From Desulfurococcales archaeon (lineage in GTDB: Archaea > Thermoproteota > Thermoprotei_A > Sulfolobales > Ignisphaeraceae), in the NCBI GenBank assembly GCA_027066265.1, contig JAMOOB010000124.1, positions 1-13,620 on the forward strand: a DNA stretch of 13,620 bases. Reading direction: 5' to 3'. Of the stretch, positions 1-7,171 are shown in pieces. Position 1 is the stretch's first letter; each line of letters begins with the position of its first letter. A program made the translations under genes and the position numbers. Below the pieces are notes generated by a model. That model made no database searches, was not told where the DNA came from, and saw only the letters and a list, made by a program, of their open reading frames with translations.

Positions 1-959
1 AACTCCGGAATCGGATCAGCGAAGAGCCTTACGTATCCTCGCCCATGCCTCGGCTTTACCTCGAATGGCCGGCCCTTCTTCATGCGCTTAATAATGTGCA
101 TGATATCGGCCATCGATAGTCCGCTATTAACGCATTTTCTTGCAAGATCCTTGATGTCGGGCCTGTTGCCGAGGTAGAACCTCATTACGTACTCAACGGC
201 TTCGAGATCCGGTAGAGGTACGTAGATTGGATCACCGAATCTTCCGTAGCGCAGGAATGCTAGGTCGAGCTCGCTTTGCTTAACGTTGCTCGAAGCTACG
301 AAGAGTATTCTCTTACCCTCGTCGTATGCCTTCTGCATGAAGTTGAACAGAATGTTCTGAACGTTGAGCAGAGCCCAATGCCTCTCGGTTTCGGATGCCA
401 GTTTCCTAGCTCCTAGTAGATACTCCGCATCATCTATGATCACAACGCTCGGCTCCATTCTCCTAGCAGTCTCGAGAATGTTGGCAACAGCCTTCTCTGA
501 ATCTCCGAGGTATCGATGAAAGATCTTGTTTGGTTGGATCTCTATCGCGGGAACACCTATCATATCGGAGATTATTCTCGAGAGCCTAGACTTTCCGGTT
601 CCCGGTGCACCGAGAAGCAGAAGCCCTATGTTGTCCGGTGGCTGACCCTCGATCAATGGCTGAATGTACTCGTTCTTCACTTCGTGCCAAACCTTCTTTG
701 GATAGACATAGACGTCCTCCCGCTTCTCTCTACGTTCGTGGATAGCAACGTTGTTCTGTAGCTCCCTGGTTTCGTACTCCTTCTTCTTAACGAACTCGAT
801 CTTGGTTCCCGGATCGAGCTTGCATGGATTAGGATAGCAGAAAACAACCTCGCAATCACCGAAGACGAAACCCTTTGAAACTACCTGGAAGTACGGAATG
901 GTACGCACCTTTCCTCTACATGAAAGATAGACCTTGTAGCATGGAAGCGCCGAACTCAT
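1..959 (-). CDS. AAA ATPase of the Cdc48-like type, C-terminus beyond window
   Basis: An open minus-strand frame of 319 codons starts at ATG 957-959 and runs off the left edge. It shows a complete AAA core: Walker A GAPGTGKS (residues 117-124), a second-region motif FHRYLGDSEKAVANIL, Walker B VVIIDD (172-177), sensor 1 FVASSN (220-225), and an SRH with LRYGRFGDPIYVPLPD carrying arginine-finger candidates R237 and R240. These match the Cdc48/Vps4-like AAA family, which remodels proteins with ATP. The first 110 or so residues are Cys-containing and match nothing I recognise, so the substrate-binding part is unknown. The Walker B position that normally holds the catalytic Glu is Asp (D177). The start codon overlaps the stop of the upstream small membrane protein in ATGA and is preceded by GGAGGAG, so the two are translationally coupled. 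ATPase class is confident; the cellular role is inferred only from context (assembly or remodelling of a membrane structure). Confidence 0.9.
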   Translation of the reverse strand, partial: MSSALPCYKVYLSCRGKVRTIPYFQVVSKGFVFGDCEVVFCYPNPCKLDPGTKIEFVKKKEYETRELQNNVAIHERREKREDVYVYPKKVWHEVKNEYIQPLIEGQPPDNIGLLLLGAPGTGKSRLSRIISDMIGVPAIEIQPNKIFHRYLGDSEKAVANILETARRMEPSVVIIDDAEYLLGARKLASETERHWALLNVQNILFNFMQKAYDEGKRILFVASSNVKQSELDLAFLRYGRFGDPIYVPLPDLEAVEYVMRFYLGNRPDIKDLARKCVNSGLSMADIMHIIKRMKKGRPFEVKPRHGRGYVRLFADPIPE

Positions 960-1225
960 TCTCTCCTCCTTGTATGAATGAAGAGCGCTGCAAAGATAAA
1001 GAGCGTTCCAACGATTATTGCTATCTCTACGAGCTTCGCAAATGGGGCGAGGCTCGATTCTAGATCCACGACCGTGATGTTTCCCTGGTACGTTTCGTTA
1101 AGCTTCCGAAGTTCTTCATCGATTCTGCTATCTATCTCATTGAGGGAGTAGAACAGCGGCCTAACCACGAATATGATTAGCGCGGTTACCAGGAACATCA
1201 GGAGGAAGACCGCCAAGAACCTCAT
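956..1225 (-). CDS. small two-helix membrane protein
   Basis: This 89-residue protein has one hydrophobic segment near residues 3-24 and another near 65-84, flanking a polar middle with DEELRKLNETYQGN. It ends in basic HTRRRE. I recognise no family. The start ATG has GGTGAT eight bases upstream, which pairs with the AUCACC of the 16S 3' end, so the start is well supported. The gene starts 15 bases after the stop of the preceding small membrane gene and overlaps the AAA ATPase by four bases, so the three are probably one operon. A role as membrane partner or anchor of the ATPase is inference from this arrangement. Confidence 0.8.
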   Translation of the reverse strand: MRFLAVFLLMFLVTALIIFVVRPLFYSLNEIDSRIDEELRKLNETYQGNITVVDLESSLAPFAKLVEIAIIVGTLFIFAALFIHTRRRE

Positions 1226-1240
1226 GCATCATCACCTACG

Positions 1241-1480
1241 CTAGTATTCGCTACCTTCTCGTATCCTCGACGGTATAAAGACTAGGAATACGTAGAGCGC
1301 AAAACCTATGCAAACGGCGCCGAAGCCAACGATTGCCGAGATCTTGACGTTCGTGAAGTCGAAGCATATAGGCATCGTTGGTATACTGAATGCGGCAGTA
1401 ACGATTTTGACGATCATTGATACGACTATCATGGTGGCGAGTATCGCTATCCCTATCAACACCATCTTTAAATACTCCAC
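1241..1480 (-). CDS. small two-helix membrane protein, GTG start
   Basis: This 79-residue protein has hydrophobic segments at about residues 5-31 and 47-69. No family is recognised. I chose the GTG at 1478-1480 because GGAGGAG lies five bases upstream; an in-frame ATG at 1463-1465 is the alternative. It is the first gene of the minus-strand operon ending in the AAA ATPase and is transcribed divergently from the small membrane gene at 1540. The similar size and topology of this and the next gene suggest subunits of one membrane assembly, but their sequences are not obviously related. Confidence 0.72.
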   Translation of the reverse strand: MEYLKMVLIGIAILATMIVVSMIVKIVTAAFSIPTMPICFDFTNVKISAIVGFGAVCIGFALYVFLVFIPSRIREGSEY

Positions 1481-1498
1481 CGCTCCTCCACCATCACG

Positions 1499-1510
1499 CT
1501 ATTAACGTGT
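1499..1510 (+). promoter_or_regulatory. candidate promoter GCTATTAACGTG, shared with 6527
   Basis: The 12 bases GCTATTAACGTG contain a TATA-like ATTAA and end 29 bases before the ATG at 1540. An identical 12-mer lies 27 bases before the ATG at 6566. Archaeal initiation about 25 bases after the box would start the transcript next to the GGGAGG ribosome site. The conserved placement before two unrelated plus-strand genes supports a shared promoter or factor-binding site. Confidence 0.5.
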
Positions 1511-1539
1511 GTGAGAGTATTAACGTTAGGGAGGATGCC

Positions 1540-1824
1540 ATGGGTAGCTGGACCGTGGGCAAGTATGTGCTTACGGTGCTGGTACTGATCGTAGCGTTCC
1601 CAGCTATTATGGAGGCGCTGAACTTCATTTACGGCGCGGTAACGGGGCTGGAAAGCGTTATGAATTCCTCCTTCCCTGGAGTCCACAGCTTTGCCTCGCT
1701 CGTAGACTCCTTCGTTTGGAATCTCAATAGTTGGCTAGGCATGGTATTGATATCGTCCCTAGGCGTAGTGGTGCTGATCTTCATATCTTTGTTGTACTAC
1801 GCATTCGAATCCAAGTGGCGATAA
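1540..1824 (+). CDS. small membrane protein, two hydrophobic segments
   Basis: This 94-residue protein has hydrophobic stretches at about residues 6-31 and 63-87 and a short basic tail (ESKWR). The connecting loop (YGAVTGLESVMNSSFPG and onward) is probably extracytoplasmic or luminal. The ATG at 1540 is preceded by GGGAGG at five bases, which favours it over upstream GTG codons in frame. It is divergent from the minus-strand operon of membrane proteins and is followed after 36 bases by a helical soluble protein on the same strand. I recognise no family. Context suggests membership of the same membrane-associated system. Confidence 0.72.
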   Translation: MGSWTVGKYVLTVLVLIVAFPAIMEALNFIYGAVTGLESVMNSSFPGVHSFASLVDSFVWNLNSWLGMVLISSLGVVVLIFISLLYYAFESKWR

Positions 1825-1860
1825 CACGGTTATTTTCTTCGATAGCTCACGGTATTCTAG

Positions 1861-2424
1861 GTGTTTCGCGTGGCGTACCCTGCTCCACCACTTCAACAAC
1901 AAGAAGATAGACGTAGACCTGGAAGGTCTACGCCGAAGGGAGTTATTATCAGGGTCGATACCGAATCGGTAGAACGATCGCTGTTCCAACAGATAGCGAA
2001 GCAATTGCTCGAGCCCTACAGACCCGAAGACTACGAGCAACGGCTAGAGAGGATTCCTCTAGAAGTTTCAAAGCTAGTCGAGTTGATCATGAAATACTAC
2101 GTATCGACGCCCCTCGGTGGACAGATACTTGATCCTGTCCACAGCATCGATATCATTATCGATAGAATAATACAGTTCGTAGAGATACTGTTCACCGTAC
2201 AACGAGAGTACATTCACGAGATAAAGTCGAAGATCAAGAACAGAACCATAAGCCGAGAAGAAGTTGAAGACCTCGTACGTAGATTGTTGCAGAACTACAA
2301 GATAATATTCATCACGACACGCGAGCTGATGAACAGGCTATACGTATTGCTACAGATCAACGCACCAGCAAAGATTAGACCACCGCTAGCAAACGTGAAG
2401 ATCGGATATGATGTTATACAATAA
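1861..2424 (+). CDS. uncharacterised mostly helical protein
   Basis: This 187-residue soluble protein has a Pro/Gln/Arg-rich N-terminus (about 1-27), then predicted helices with heptad-like spacing around residues 95-170 (for example IDIIIDRIIQFVEILF and EEVEDLVRRLLQNYKIIF). No catalytic motif or known family is evident. The start is uncertain. I chose GTG 1861 because TTATTTTC at about 1830-1837 could be a TATA box placing initiation right at that codon (leaderless); GTG 1870 is an alternative. It follows the small membrane gene by 36 bases and converges on the pilin-like gene, with T-rich sequence between. Confidence 0.68.
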   Translation: MFRVAYPAPPLQQQEDRRRPGRSTPKGVIIRVDTESVERSLFQQIAKQLLEPYRPEDYEQRLERIPLEVSKLVELIMKYYVSTPLGGQILDPVHSIDIIIDRIIQFVEILFTVQREYIHEIKSKIKNRTISREEVEDLVRRLLQNYKIIFITTRELMNRLYVLLQINAPAKIRPPLANVKIGYDVIQ

Positions 2425-2459
2425 AATGTTTTGTAAAAAGAGTTTGTTTGTTAAAGATC
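2425..2459. terminator. T/A-rich spacer between convergent genes
   Basis: The 35 bases between two convergent stops contain TTTTGT and GTTTGTTTGTT on the plus strand and CTTTTTAC on the minus strand. Archaeal termination typically uses T-runs without a hairpin, so this probably ends both transcripts. Confidence 0.5.
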
Positions 2460-2867
2460 TTAGCTCGGTATGCACTGGATGTGCGCTTGGTAAACGTTTC
2501 CTGACTCGGTATATACCTTAACTAGGTAGAATGCACCGGCGATGCATTGCCCTACTTTGGCCTTGATGATTCCGTCCTTTCCTGCATCGATGTGGGTATC
2601 TCCTGTTGGATTGGGATCTACGCCTATTCCAACTACTTCGATCTTCTTCACTATGGCAGTAGCGGATCCATCGTTCTTGATGTGTAGCACCACGGTTCCG
2701 TTGTCGTATATCTTGCTGTCTGGATAGATCTTGAGCATCTCTATTCCTCCGCTGATGGTTCCCCACACGTTCATTATCCACGCCGCCGTGGCTATGGCTA
2801 TGGCTATCGCTACGGCCACGATTATTACGGTTGCTATCACGGGAGAGATGCCTTTCTTCATGTTCAT
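2460..2867 (-). CDS. archaeal pilin-like protein with class III signal peptide
   Basis: The N-terminus MNMKKGISPVIATVIIVAVA is the classic archaeal type IV pilin N-terminal signature (PF07790-like): a short basic leader, a Gly before the cleavage point, ISPVIATVI, then a hydrophobic helix of about 20 residues. The prepilin peptidase would cleave after KKG. The mature part is about 110 residues with beta-rich sequence (NGTVVLHIKNDGSATAIVKKIEV) and two Cys. I chose ATG 2865-2867 for its short leader and the GGTG eight bases upstream. An in-frame ATG at 2880-2882 is possible, because ATATTTT at about 2904-2910 would place a leaderless start there. It is last in an operon with two large secreted proteins. 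It may form a pilus, an adhesive surface structure or a virion component. No pilus motor ATPase or platform protein lies in this window. Confidence 0.85.
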   Translation of the reverse strand: MNMKKGISPVIATVIIVAVAIAIAIATAAWIMNVWGTISGGIEMLKIYPDSKIYDNGTVVLHIKNDGSATAIVKKIEVVGIGVDPNPTGDTHIDAGKDGIIKAKVGQCIAGAFYLVKVYTESGNVYQAHIQCIPS

Positions 2868-2921
2868 ACCTTCTACACCCATAACAATCGGCTCACTTGT
2901 GAGCAAAATATTCGTTTCATG

Positions 2922-4385
2922 CTACCTGCCAAGAAGCTTCCACGCCGTTATGCCGGCCAACGTCAACGTTAGCAATACTGCCGATACCCAGTCGAACCCG
3001 AAGAGTATGAACGATATCACGAACGAAATCGCTCCGGACATAGCCAACGCCTGGAACGGGCCGATCTCAAGCCTCGTATAGATGATGTACAACCCAAGGA
3101 ACAGACCAAGCATCAGTATCGATCTCCACGACTGTAGCTCGGGAGTTTCAACACCGAAGGTAGGTTCCGGTACGCTGAATGAAGGAATCGTGAAGCTGAT
3201 GCTCCACGAGAACGTGAACCTACCAGTCGTAGTGGTTGCGGTAGCTGGAGGTGTAGTCGTGGGTGTTACGAACTGGTTCCTGAGCTGAACGATGGAGCAA
3301 GGATCGATGATTTCCGTCGCTGGATCCAGGGATGACTTGGTCTGCACCTGCTCGATCAAGCTCCCGCTCCCGGTACCGTAGTAGAGGTAGATGAATCCGT
3401 AGGGATCCGAGGGAACTACGTTCAACACAAGCTCTACGTACGTTCTCTTCTCTATCGGTATATCTGTGGGAACCGTGTAGCTCACGGTTACGTACTCGAA
3501 GTAGCTCGAGCCATAGATAGAATCGTCCCACGTATGGCTAGACACCGTTGTTTGGTACAGAAGATCTCCCGTCAGGTCGTTGTAGATAACCACAGTGGTT
3601 GGATCGCTCCAACCAGAGCTCGTATGGTGCATACCAACCGCAGTAATCGTTGTTCCAGACTTGACCTTGAAGTAGCCGTAGCAATAGTGCCCAGACGTCG
3701 CCGACTCGACCTTCACCGGCTTGAGCCACGTTCCGTCGCTCAGCCGTATCCATACATCGTCGCAGGTACCACCGAAGCTACTGGGCTTGATCCCGACCTT
3801 CAATACAGCGGTGGTCACGGTAACGTTGTACACATCGAAATCCGTTGGCTGAAGAGCTTGGTTCCCGATCGCTACGGCTACGCTACCATTGCCAAGGATC
3901 CACGAAACAAGCTTGCTATCGTTGATCACCACAGTTATCGGAGCCTGGCTCGCCAAGAGAACGTAGACTATTGGAAGCCTATAGCTCAGCTCAGGGATAA
4001 CCCACGGATCGTTCGGTTCGCGAACAACATTTCCCTCGGCGTCGTAGAGCCTACAACCTTCTTCGTAGAGACATTCGAAGACAACGTTTATGTTGTAAAC
4101 ATTGTTTTTGGTAGATACGGATTGCTTTTCTTCGTAGAGATGTTCAGGGACAAGGCGATAACTATTGCTTTCAACGGATACAGATTGCTCGAGAGAGTAA
4201 CTTGTTGTGGATCCTAGTGAATGAACCAAGTATTCGACTCCGTTCGATGCCTGCAATACAATGCTGAAGACACCTTTGATGTTGTAACTAAACGATTCGG
4301 AGCTACTTGCGCAGAATAGAAGGGTAGACGCGAGGAAAGCTAGCAAAACTATCGAGATCGCTAGAACGCTCCTACGCACATACAT
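2922..4385 (-). CDS. large secreted surface protein with Thr-rich stalk and C-terminal membrane anchor
   Basis: This 487-residue protein starts with a typical signal sequence (MYVRRSVLAISIVLLAFLAS). A long beta-rich ectodomain of about 350 residues follows, with several Cys (for example GGTCDD and HYCYGY). Next is a Thr/Pro-rich linker (TPTTTPPATATTTTG, near 377-391) and a second beta stretch. Three hydrophobic segments lie in about the last 65 residues and end in KLLGR. This is the layout of an exported protein on a stalk fixed in the membrane. The start has GGTGGT just upstream, overlapping the preceding gene's stop, so it is coupled to the 388-residue gene. No family is recognised. It could be a cell-surface, pilus-associated or virion protein. 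Confidence 0.82.
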   Translation of the reverse strand: MYVRRSVLAISIVLLAFLASTLLFCASSSESFSYNIKGVFSIVLQASNGVEYLVHSLGSTTSYSLEQSVSVESNSYRLVPEHLYEEKQSVSTKNNVYNINVVFECLYEEGCRLYDAEGNVVREPNDPWVIPELSYRLPIVYVLLASQAPITVVINDSKLVSWILGNGSVAVAIGNQALQPTDFDVYNVTVTTAVLKVGIKPSSFGGTCDDVWIRLSDGTWLKPVKVESATSGHYCYGYFKVKSGTTITAVGMHHTSSGWSDPTTVVIYNDLTGDLLYQTTVSSHTWDDSIYGSSYFEYVTVSYTVPTDIPIEKRTYVELVLNVVPSDPYGFIYLYYGTGSGSLIEQVQTKSSLDPATEIIDPCSIVQLRNQFVTPTTTPPATATTTTGRFTFSWSISFTIPSFSVPEPTFGVETPELQSWRSILMLGLFLGLYIIYTRLEIGPFQALAMSGAISFVISFILFGFDWVSAVLLTLTLAGITAWKLLGR

Positions 4386-4395
4386 AGCACCACCG

Positions 4396-5562
4396 TCACG
4401 ATACCGAGAGATTCATGTTCAGGTAGAACCACTTAGTCCAGTCAACGGTTACGGGAGCATTACCAAGACGAACGTAGGCTATGAGATAGTAAGTTTCTCT
4501 ATACCAAGTGCCAGCATCACTATCGGTGCACAGGAATAGCGCTATGCCATACACACTATATGTTTCGCTTGTATTCTCAGTAATGAGCGTTGCGTTGATC
4601 GAGATACCGGTGCTATACACATGCACAACCCATTTACGTGGCAACCATTTTTCGCCGAGATCCGTATCCGGGATACTAACGTCGGGATTCCAAGAGTGAT
4701 CTGCCAACACGTACGCGAAGTACACCTTTTCACGAACCTCATCATAAATGCTTCCTCCACTAAGAAGATCTACTGCAAGATCCATTCTGTAAGACGATAA
4801 CGGTGCTCCTACTCCACGCAATCCTAGCAAGTAATCTGCCAAAAATTGCCAGAAACGCCTCGTAAATGGGGGACTACTGTAATCCAACACTATCTCGTAC
4901 TCTATGGATAGCGTATCTCCCGGAGCTACGCTTACACCAGGAAACGTATCGTGCGCAACAAGCACGTACACATTGGTGCGACCACCTAAGAGATTGACAT
5001 CCACGTATAGGAGTAGACCCGCTTCCGAAATCGTGTACGAAGCGCTAAAATCGAACGTGTACCTATACTTGATGTTGTAGGAGGTACCTGTATCGCTAAC
5101 AATAACGTTGTTACTATTAAGTTGCGCTATTGCTACCTGATTAACGAGCTTGTAATCCGATGGAGATGTCGTGGTTCCTGTTCCTACCGCTAGCGCCGGA
5201 ATTGGATTAGTCCCCCCGTACTCGGTATCAATGAATTGATGCGCGTTACCATCGACATCGTACCACGTCTGTGCGCATCCCATGTAGTAGCATCCGAACA
5301 ATACGTTCGCTACTAGCTTTAGCCACTGTATGGAGATGGGGTCGTTGGGGTCTTCGTACACTAGCTCGCCGTTCTTGTAGATCCTCAGCCTTACCTTCAT
5401 CGATTTGTTCAGCGAGCCGGTTAGGTAGTTAACGAGCTTCGCATACTCTAGTTGCTTCTCGTGCTTAGCGAGGAGATCGTAGGCGAAGATCGTTAGCGTG
5501 GAGAGGATTATCGTAGCTACGATAGCTACGAACATGCTCTTGATACGCACCCATCCCACCAT
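4396..5562 (-). CDS. membrane-anchored beta-rich surface/structural protein
   Basis: This 388-residue protein has an N-terminal hydrophobic helix (about residues 9-30, IKSMFVAIVATIILSTLTIF), then a region with YKNGELVYEDPNDP. A large beta-rich body follows with SEAGLLLYVDV and VAPGDTLSIEYEIVLDY. The latter pattern resembles exported structural proteins found in archaeal viruses and plasmids, but I cannot name a family. Several Cys and potential N-glycosylation sequons (NATLITENTS) fit an external location. The start ATG follows AGAGAG, a weak ribosome site; an upstream TATA-like element is possible near 5590. It is the first gene of a three-gene operon leading to the pilin-like protein. Confidence 0.8.
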   Translation of the reverse strand: MVGWVRIKSMFVAIVATIILSTLTIFAYDLLAKHEKQLEYAKLVNYLTGSLNKSMKVRLRIYKNGELVYEDPNDPISIQWLKLVANVLFGCYYMGCAQTWYDVDGNAHQFIDTEYGGTNPIPALAVGTGTTTSPSDYKLVNQVAIAQLNSNNVIVSDTGTSYNIKYRYTFDFSASYTISEAGLLLYVDVNLLGGRTNVYVLVAHDTFPGVSVAPGDTLSIEYEIVLDYSSPPFTRRFWQFLADYLLGLRGVGAPLSSYRMDLAVDLLSGGSIYDEVREKVYFAYVLADHSWNPDVSIPDTDLGEKWLPRKWVVHVYSTGISINATLITENTSETYSVYGIALFLCTDSDAGTWYRETYYLIAYVRLGNAPVTVDWTKWFYLNMNLSVS

Positions 5563-5706
5563 CTCTCTACGCTTCGTAGAACGGTGATAAGCTTTCGCTA
5601 CGTATTGCGATGTACGTTACTTTGTAGATGTTCTACAACCTTCAACATACGTAGAGAGCAACGTGTGCGAAAAGAGTGGGGTTTGTGGATGTGAAAACAG
5701 GTTGTG
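5563..5706 (-). promoter_or_regulatory. promoter-bearing gap upstream of the surface operon
   Basis: This 144-base gap separates the surface operon start from the stop of the next minus-strand gene. It contains no convincing ORF. It must hold the operon promoter unless the upstream gene reads through, and it contains a perfect 17-base palindrome described separately. Confidence 0.4.
5622..5638. promoter_or_regulatory. palindrome TTGTAGA-TGT-TCTACAA, possible operator
   Basis: Two perfect 7-base arms flank a 3-base centre, about 60 bases upstream of the surface operon start. The size and symmetry fit a binding site for a dimeric regulator, or a small hairpin. No regulator gene is identified. 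Confidence 0.45.
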
Positions 5707-6417
5707 TTAGGTGATTGATTTAGCGATCTTTTTGAGTCCCTCTATCATTGGCTTGATATGTACCTCGTTCTCTACGAAGAACGCTCTGATCGAGAGCGGT
5801 GCATAGTTGCTTGGATTTGAAGGTACTACGATTTTGAACAGCTCGCTTCCCTTCGATCGCTTCGAGTACGCGAGATTGATCTCGACAACTACGTCTCCAC
5901 CAGGATTCTTCTCGACAACTACGTAGAGGTACCTCTCCGTGCCTTCCCTGGGAACGGGTATCCTCTGCTTAAAGATGTATCCGGCAGGCTTGGTCGCGAT
6001 CTTCTTTACTATCTCGAGAACTATGCGAAGCAACTCGTGTAGCAACCCGATTCGTTTCGTTAACAACTCCTCCACGTATTTCTGCAACGCTTTGTAAGGT
6101 ATATCCACCACCGTCATCCTTGCCCTAGCCTTCTCGTCGAGAGTCGCTAGCGACGCTGTTTCGTGGAGGATCCTAGTTATGACCATACCCTTACTAGCGC
6201 GAGCTTCGAGAATCTTCAACAGCTTGACAGGATCGACACCGAGCCTCTTGGCTAGCTGTTCGACGGTAGGCAACGCCGACAACGGTAATCCTCTTCTCTT
6301 TCTTTCCAGGATCTCGCTCGGAGTACTGTGATTAAGTTTGCTCGCTAGCTCTAGCCACGTCTCGACAACGTCTTCGAAGCTGATCTCGTTCAGCTTCGGA
6401 ACCACGTCTATTGACAT
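5707..6417 (-). CDS. uncharacterised protein with possible helix-turn-helix
   Basis: From ATG 6415-6417 the protein has 236 residues. The stretch LPTVEQLAKRLGVDPVKLLKIL (about 49-70) has the pattern of a helix-turn-helix (QLAKRLGV as turn region). A helical segment follows (ALQKYVEELLTKRIGLLHELLRIVLEIVKKI), then a beta-rich C-terminal half with paired strands (RYLYVVVEKNPGGDVVVEINLAYS). No family is recognised. I chose this ATG over a GTG at 6426 because GGTG lies six bases upstream. It is divergent from the gene at 6566, with a perfect palindrome between, so a role as local regulator is possible but unproven. ACCAAATATTCG (reverse strand of 6448-6459) could be its TATA box. Confidence 0.75.
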   Translation of the reverse strand: MSIDVVPKLNEISFEDVVETWLELASKLNHSTPSEILERKRRGLPLSALPTVEQLAKRLGVDPVKLLKILEARASKGMVITRILHETASLATLDEKARARMTVVDIPYKALQKYVEELLTKRIGLLHELLRIVLEIVKKIATKPAGYIFKQRIPVPREGTERYLYVVVEKNPGGDVVVEINLAYSKRSKGSELFKIVVPSNPSNYAPLSIRAFFVENEVHIKPMIEGLKKIAKSIT

Positions 6418-6447
6418 CCTCTGCACCGACTACATGATGGTCTCTAC

Positions 6448-6459
6448 GAATATTTGGTT
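6448..6459 (-). promoter_or_regulatory. candidate TATA box for the minus-strand gene at 6417
   Basis: On the minus strand this reads ACCAAATATTCG. AAATATT is centred about 37 bases from ATG 6417, so initiation about 25 bases downstream would give a short leader containing GGTG. Confidence 0.35.
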
Positions 6460-6478
6460 TACCGAGGCGCGCCCAGTA

Positions 6479-6497
6479 TATACAGTATATCTGTATA
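6479..6497. promoter_or_regulatory. palindrome TATACAG-TATAT-CTGTATA in divergent promoter
   Basis: Two perfect 7-base arms flank TATAT between divergent genes. It is well placed as an operator for either gene, and it also contains TATA-like sequence. Confidence 0.5.
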
Positions 6498-6526
6498 GGA
6501 GTGTACTGCGATTGGTCGTTCTAGGG

Positions 6527-6538
6527 CTATTAACGTGG
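6527..6538 (+). promoter_or_regulatory. candidate promoter GCTATTAACGTG, second copy
   Basis: This is identical over 12 bases to 1499-1510 and lies 27 bases before ATG 6566. It predicts initiation at about 6557, exactly at the GGTGG ribosome site, which argues for the short form of the downstream gene. Confidence 0.5.
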
Positions 6539-6565
6539 TTATTGTACTTGTTTGCGGTGGTTGGA

Positions 6566-7105
6566 ATGAGGTTGGCTGGCGCCGTTGCTAGGTTGCACTT
6601 CGGTGTCGTTAGGACTAGGTTCGATCCTGGCAAGGGAGACATCTACGTAGAGATAGAGTATAGGAGCCCTGCGTTCAGCATAGTCAAGAGGTTTTCGTGG
6701 AGAAGCAACGGTGAAGCGCTTCTGAGGCTACCGATAGACATGGCTACGGCCGCGGTAACCTGGCTCAGAACCGCTGAGTACACGGAGATTAGGAGTAGGG
6801 AAGAGCTAGAGAAGCTGATCGACATAGCTAGGAAGCAGATCGAGGATGCTTTCAGCATCCTGAGAGCCATCAGAGCGACCGTGGATACCGCCCTCAGGAA
6901 GGTCGAGCCGTTGCTTAGGTTGCGAGACGCCGTAAAAGATGTCGAGAAAAGGCTTGAAGAGATAGCGACGAGGCTAGAGCCAGAGCTTAAGGAGGTTGCT
7001 AGGAGGCTACGTGAACGTCGATTCTTCGAGATTCCGGAGCCCTGGCTTAGAAGGAGAGAGATGAAGATACTACCGCTTCAGCGAGCCGAGATAATCGTTA
7101 TCTAG
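6566..7105 (+). CDS. uncharacterised protein with C-terminal coiled coil
   Basis: From ATG 6566 the protein has 179 residues. An N-terminal beta-rich part (FGVVRTRFDPGKGDIYVEIEY) is followed by a long charged helical region from about residue 75 to 165 (REELEKLIDIARKQIEDAFS, then DAVKDVEKRLEEIATRLEPE), which looks like a coiled coil. It ends in a hydrophobic RAEIIVI. ATG 6566 has GGTGG five bases upstream and the shared promoter 27 bases upstream. The frame stays open further up and would add a hydrophobic stretch (LVVLGLLTWLLYLFAVVG), so a longer membrane-anchored form cannot be excluded, but it would contain the promoter and palindrome. No family is recognised. Confidence 0.72.
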   Translation: MRLAGAVARLHFGVVRTRFDPGKGDIYVEIEYRSPAFSIVKRFSWRSNGEALLRLPIDMATAAVTWLRTAEYTEIRSREELEKLIDIARKQIEDAFSILRAIRATVDTALRKVEPLLRLRDAVKDVEKRLEEIATRLEPELKEVARRLRERRFFEIPEPWLRRREMKILPLQRAEIIVI

Positions 7106-7126
7106 CGAGTTTCCTCTCCTAAACCT

Positions 7127-7171
7127 CACATATTTTTATTCTTCCTACCTACGCTTCCCCACGGTGGTTGC
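7127..7171 (+). promoter_or_regulatory. promoter and leader of the 7172 gene
   Basis: CATATTTTTATTC (about 7129-7141) is a TATA candidate. CCCCACGGTGGTTGC (7157-7171) directly precedes the ATG. The leader resembles the CCCCACGGGGGTTCTCC leader of the right-hand gene array, linking the two halves of the window. GGTGGT can pair with AUCACC of 16S RNA. Confidence 0.5.

Noticed and set aside
1845..1863. CTCACGGTATTCTAGGTG before the 1861 start as a degenerate array leader
   Set aside because: It shares CACGG and ATTCT but lacks the G-run, and a TATA-like box suggests leaderless initiation. It is too weak to count as a copy.
3534..4217. Plus-strand 227-codon frame
   Set aside because: It lies antisense to the well-supported 487-residue surface protein, which has a signal peptide and membrane anchor. 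There is no good start signal.
6608..6630. GGTTCGATCCTGGC resembling a tRNA T-arm
   Set aside because: It is inside a well-supported coding frame (RTRFDPGKG) and no other tRNA arms can be built around it.
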